Positions 59,839 through 64,000 of a stretch of 64,000 bases of DNA are shown here, in pieces. Source of the DNA: Mytilus trossulus (Eukaryota > Mollusca > Bivalvia > Mytilida > Mytilidae). How positions within the stretch are numbered: the first letter of the stretch is position 1; each line of letters starts with the position of its first letter. The stretch lies in assembly GCF_036588685.1 (NCBI RefSeq), contig NC_086378.1:37859578-37923577 (forward strand). Reading direction: 5' to 3'. A model generated the notes under the pieces. It was not told the origin of the DNA, ran no database searches, and saw nothing but the letters and a program-made list of their open reading frames with translations. The position numbers were made by a program, and so were the translations under genes.

Positions 59839-60060
59839 GTATGTATGCATTTAATGTATTGTATGAAAACATTTAATATGATGGCAACATACACTTTGTT
59901 TATATAAAGCTGCAACTATCAATCTTTTTGAACTTAAAACTTGCAATCGTTTCTGGTAAAATGGCTACTTAGGCTTGATTGAACGAATCATTTTTTTGTT
60001 TCATGATTACCTTACACAAATATTTAATTAGATTACATGTGGTCATCTTAACCAGAAATA

Positions 60061-60292
60061 GGATTTGTTAACCTCTGTTTGCCTTAATATACTAGAATGG
60101 GGTAACTTCTGGTCACCTTATTCATATGTAGGATTTGGTGACCTCTGGTCACCTTCTGTAAATATTGGATTTGGTGACCTCTGGTCACCTTATGTAAATA
60201 TTAGATTTGGTGATCTCTGGGATCTTATGTTAATATTGGATTTGGTTCCGTCTGGTCATCTTATGCAGATTTCAGATTTGGTTATCTCTGGT
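60061..60292 (+). repeat. 36-bp hairpin array, composite unit copy 1
   Basis: About six units of TTATGTTAATATTGGATT plus TGGTGACCTCTGGTCACC. GGTGACC-TCT-GGTCACC is a perfect 7-bp stem with a 3-base loop. Because 36 is a multiple of three, an ORF (60065-60298) runs through it. Confidence 0.85.
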
Positions 60293-60647
60293 AATTAACA
60301 TTTTCATACAACTAGTTGATGTTTTTCATATCATTTGTAAAAAGTTTGAGACAATCAAAGAAAAAGAGAAAAGAAGAAGAACAGGTTTGATATACATTAT
60401 AGGTCAACAAGAATATAGAATATTATTTTATTAAGTTTGATATATCGATAAAACTTTACACAATGAACATTATCTTTCACGATCATCTACTAACAAATCT
60501 AAGAAAAACCCTTGATCTTTCAAACATTGCCAAGGACATGGACAGTTGATAATTTAGTCAATTTCTTCTTATCTTCATCAGACACTTTTGGATACATAAA
60601 ATTGAATTTACTAATAAAATTATCATATGTTTATCTTCTTTTTTCAG
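60293..60647 (+). repeat. Spacer of the composite unit (junction segment)
   Basis: 'agacaatcaaagaaaaagag', 'gaacaggtttgatatacatt', 'aacattatctttcacgatca' and 'aacattgccaaggacatgg' recur at 63107-63325 and, in part, at 63870-63960. Confidence 0.7.
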
Positions 60648-60675
60648 AAGTCGTCAGAAAATGTAGATGAGAGTG
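60648..60675 (+). other. Microexon-like segment, composite unit copy 2
   Basis: 28 bases between 'cttcttttttcag' and GTATGTATGC; reads KSSENVDES plus one base. It lies 837 bases after copy 1. Confidence 0.4.
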
Positions 60676-60904
60676 GTATGTATGCATTTAATTTATTGTA
60701 ATAAACATTAAATATGATGGAAACACACAGAATGTTTATATAATGCTGCAACTATTCAACTATTATTCTTTTTGAACTTAATAATTGCAATCGTTTCTGG
60801 TAAAATGGCCACTCAGGCTTGATTGAACAAATCATTTTTTGTTTATTGATTACCTTACACAAATATTTATTTTGATTACATGTGGTCATCGTAACCAGAA
60901 ATGG

Positions 60905-61523
60905 GATTTGATAACCTCTAGTGGCCTTAGCATGCTAGAATGGGGAAACTTCTGGTCCCCTTATTCATATAATGGAATTGGTGACCTCTGGTCACCTTTT
61001 GATAATATTGGCTTTGGTGACCTCTGGTCACCTTGTGTTAATATTGTATTTGGTAACCTCTGGTCACCTTATTCATATATTAGATTTGGTTACCTCTGGT
61101 CAGCTTATTCATATTTTAGATTTGGTGACCTCTGGTCACCTTATGTTAATATTGGATTTGGTTATCTCTGGTCACCTTATGTTAATATTGGATTTGGTTA
61201 TCTCTGTTCCCCTTATGTTTATATTGGATTTGGCTATCTCTGGTCACCTTATGTTTGTATTGGATTTGGTTACCTCTGGTCACCTTATGTTAATTCTAGC
61301 TTTGATTACCTCTTGTCACCTTATGTTAATATTAGATTTGGTGACCTTTGGTCACCTTATGTTAATAATGGATTATGTTACTTCTTGTCACCTTATTCAT
61401 ATATTAGATTTGGTGACCTCTGGTCACTTATGTTAATATTGGATTTGGTAATCTCTGGTCACCTTATGTTTATATTGGTTTTGGTTATCTCTGGTCCCCT
61501 TATGTTTATATTAGATTTGGTTA
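60905..61523 (+). repeat. 36-bp hairpin array, composite unit copy 2, left part
   Basis: About 17 units, variants GGTGACC, GGTTACC and GGTTATC before TCTGGTCACC. Two frames stay open through it (60839-61588 and 60972-61436, 12-residue repeats such as GFGDLWSPYVNI). The array stops at the left end of the inserted element at 61524 and resumes at 62979. Confidence 0.85.
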
Positions 61524-62978
61524 GAAACGTCGCACGCTACTGGTGTTACTTTGGTGAAATCACGGACAAGACACATTCATCTTGTTAATTTTTAAACATA
61601 AACTATGATATTATAAAGTGTTGTATATCATTTTAAAGCTTTTAAACTCTTCTTTCAGATTATTGCAATTTTGTATATGTAACAGACCATTTTCATTAAT
61701 TAAAACTCAATAAAACCTTTATTTTGCAATATGATTTCCTTGTCCCGCGTTACACTTCTAGTTTTGTGAAATTCTGAATACCGTAAAAAACATATCATCT
61801 TTTTACCAATCGATATAAAAGATTGTCTAGCACAAGCAATTTATAAGTGGTTTATGACGTAATGTCGATTTTTCTCTTTTGAAAAGACGGAAATATAAGA
61901 AAAAGGGATCAAGATGATACAAATTATGTGTCACATGCAAGCAAGGTTGTCGTAATTTTTTAAAAATTATCCCAGAAAGGGAATTCCAGAGCAATCCCCA
62001 TGTCGAAAGTAAATAATTCTTATACTAGTATTTTGTACAAAGATCACACTTTCGCATCATGCAATAATCAGGAATTTTTAAAGCAAATTCTTTTTATTCG
62101 AGTTGATTAACAATGTCCGACATTTTGTCCCCTTCAAACCACATTAAAGATAGGGTTACGTTTTCTGTGTTTTCATGATGTTTATTTAATACAGTGCCAT
62201 TCGCTACATAATTTTTTTTATAATGGATAAAAGTACCCAATTTTATCTCTATTTTGATATTAAATTCCCATAAATTAAATCTAAGATACAAGATATTAGA
62301 TAAAACTAAAATGTCCGACACAATGTCCCCACATACAATTTTGACGTTATTTTATAAAATATGCTTCTAACGTTCCGTCTAATTGTCATGACTGCGGTTT
62401 TCACAGACGATTTGGAATACGGCTACTTTATTTTGTTGCTTAATAAGAAAACTTTAAAATTAATGTTTTATTTTGAAGCTCTACCGATTCACAATGAAGG
62501 GGTGGGAAGAGAGCTTGATTTCCTCGCGGAACTGAAGTGTTTTCCGGACTATAATAGTCGGAACCGCTATAATACAAATTGATAGAAAAAAAAACAGCTA
62601 TAATAATTGTTCTCGCTAATTCCTTTGCATATATTTGTGCAGAAATGCCATGCTAGATATGCCGTAGTCCTTTTGCCTTGACATTCTGGAGTGCAAAAAA
62701 TAATGCATTTGCAGTGCATAGTTTATCCATAAAAAAAATCGATTGCCCTTATAATTGAAATGTATACAATTAAATGGTTTCAATTCAAGTTACTTTATTA
62801 TTTTTAATAAAACTAAAGCTTAACATCTTTTATCTAAGAAAAAAAATCCTTTCTTAGGGAAAAATTCAAAAAAATTATTGTAAAAAGCCATCTGAACAAC
62901 ATGCATTTCAACGTTTTCATTTTGTCTTACGTCTTTGAGTGTGTAACGTTAGGTGACACCAGTATCGTGCGACGTTTC
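61524..62978. mobile_element. 1.45-kb transposon inserted in the hairpin array
   Basis: Left end GAAACGTCGCACGCTACTGG-TGTTAC; the right end is the reverse complement of GAAACGTCGCACGATACTGG-TGTCAC. The inverted termini are about 27 bp with two mismatches. The 36-bp array is present on both sides, so the insertion came after the array formed. The interior is AT-rich, with two short divergent ORFs (62321-62094 minus, 62361-62582 plus) and no transposase domain. A clear target duplication is not seen. Superfamily unknown. Confidence 0.75.
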
Positions 62979-63106
62979 ACACCTCTGGTCACCTTATGTT
63001 AATTCTAGCGTTGGTTACCTCTGGTCACCTTATGTTAATATTAGATTTGGTGACCTCTGGTCACTTTAGGTTAATATTGGATTTGGTTATCTCTGGTCAT
63101 CTTATG
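62979..63106 (+). repeat. 36-bp hairpin array, continuation after the insertion
   Basis: About three and a half units ('cctctggtcaccttatgtta'), belonging with the array that ends at 61523. Confidence 0.8.
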
Positions 63107-63325
63107 TTATAGAATATTATTACATGAAGTTTAATATGCCTATGAAACTTAACACAATAGACATTATCTTTCATGATCATCTACAAACAAATATAAGAAA
63201 AATCCTTGACCTTGCAAACATTGCCAAGATCATTGGCAGTTGATAATTAAGTAAAATAATACTGATCCTCATAAGATAATTGGATTTACTAATACATTTA
63301 TCATATATTTATATTCTTTTTTTAG

Positions 63326-63353
63326 AAGTCCTCAGAAAATGTAGATGAGAATG
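63326..63353 (+). other. Microexon-like segment, composite unit copy 3
   Basis: 28 bases between 'ttctttttttag' and GTATGTATGC; reads KSSENVDEN plus one base. Both splice-like edges are kept. Confidence 0.4.
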
Positions 63354-63568
63354 GTATGTATGCATTTAATTTATTGTGTCAAACCTTTAATATAATGAAA
63401 ACATACACTATGCTTATATAATGCTGCAAATAATATTCTTTTTGAACTTAAATCTTGCAATTGTTTCTGGTAAAATGGCCACTTAGGCCTGATTGAACAA
63501 ATCATTTTTTGTTTGTTTCTTGATTACCTTACATAAATATTTATTATTGATTACATCTAAACAAGAAA

Positions 63569-63835
63569 TGGGATTTGTTAACCTGTGGTGGCCTTAACAT
63601 GCTAGAATGGGGTAACTTCTGGTCACCTCATTCATATATTGGATTTTGTGACATCTGGTCACCTTGTGTTATTATATTTGGTGACTTCTGGCCACCTTAT
63701 GTTAATATTAGATTTGGTGACCTCTGGTCACCTTATGTTATTAGATTGGGTTACCTCTGGTCACCTTATGTTAATATTTGATTTGGTTACCTCTGGTCAC
63801 CTAATGCTGATTTCAGATTTGGTTACCTCTGGTCA
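63569..63835 (+). repeat. 36-bp hairpin array, composite unit copy 3
   Basis: About seven units, several of them shortened ('tatgttattagattgggtta'). The following sequence to the window end repeats the junction segment of 60.3 kb, so the composite array probably continues beyond the window. Confidence 0.8.
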
Positions 63836-64000
63836 TCAAAACATAAGTCATGTTATGTTTTTTTATCATTTGTAGGAATTGTAAGACAATCAAAGAAAAT
63901 GAAAAAAAGAACAAGAACAGGTTTGATATGCATTACTGGTTCAGCAAGACTATATTTTATTGTATATTAGTCAATACACTTGATTCTCAAAGAAAACAGT

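Noticed and set aside
60061..61523. CRISPR-like array (regular palindromic repeats)
   Set aside because: The whole 36-bp unit repeats, including the 'spacer' part; there are no unique spacers, and the context is an animal genome.
60839..61588. 249-aa repeat protein (GFGDLWSPYVNI repeats)
   Set aside because: A 36-bp period keeps any stop-free frame open; a second frame is open too, there is no start context or domain, and the transposon insertion truncates it.

Overview
This is a eukaryotic, AT-rich, gene-poor and repeat-dense stretch of DNA. It most resembles a marine bivalve mollusc of the Mytilus type. That assignment is inference. It rests on dispersed repeat families I recognise as common in mussel sequence (the GTAGACGAAACGCGC family, the GGTATGATTGCCAATGAG family, the GTATACCGCTGTT family), on long introns with GT-AG signals, on an intronless B-box protein without a RING, and on a secreted or membrane farnesoic-acid-O-methyltransferase-like (FAMeT) domain protein. 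There are no operons, ribosome binding sites or prokaryotic signals.

Only two genes can be defended. (1) A split minus-strand gene spans 33074 to 19946. A signal-peptide exon (33074-33017), a FAMeT-domain exon (26725-26288) and a terminal exon with a CxCPC motif and a transmembrane segment (20331-19946) join through two phase-1 introns of about 6 kb, giving 293 aa. (2) A minus-strand, single-coding-exon 553-aa protein (46648-44987) has two B-boxes, a coiled coil and a beta-propeller-like C-terminus. A further 156-bp candidate exon (10497-10342, minus) belongs to no recognised gene. A decayed reverse transcriptase (about 30660-29600, minus) has a 3' tail that recurs at 5.4, 46.7 and, in part, 41.8 kb.

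The rest is repeats. I use five labels. F1 is the 356-bp unit with the GACGAAACGCG core. F2 contains CTGACAACGCCATGGC. F3 ends in GGCAACAGTAGTATACCGC. F4 has GGAAAGTCC and later AATTGGGATCCAG. F5 starts GTGGTATGATTGCCAATGAG. Around them sit several inverted-repeat (foldback or MITE-like) elements: 11.2 kb (TTAA-flanked), 18.6 and 18.9 kb, 21.6-24.3 kb, 42.2-44.1 kb (nested), 48.3 kb, 53.6 kb, a 3.1-kb foldback-like element at 55.9-59.0 kb whose arms are 21-bp tandem repeats, and a 1.45-kb element at 61.5-63.0 kb.

The most unusual region is 59.8-64.0 kb. A composite unit occurs three times. Each copy has a 28-bp microexon-like segment bounded by AG and GTATGT, a spacer, and a 36-bp tandem array in which most units carry the perfect hairpin GGTGACC-TCT-GGTCACC. 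A transposon has split the array of the second copy, and the window ends inside the third.

The two genes do not appear to act together. The introns of the FAMeT gene hold much of the repeat material between 20 and 33 kb, including a frame-preserving 90-bp minisatellite, a large inverted repeat, tandem F1 units and the decayed reverse transcriptase.
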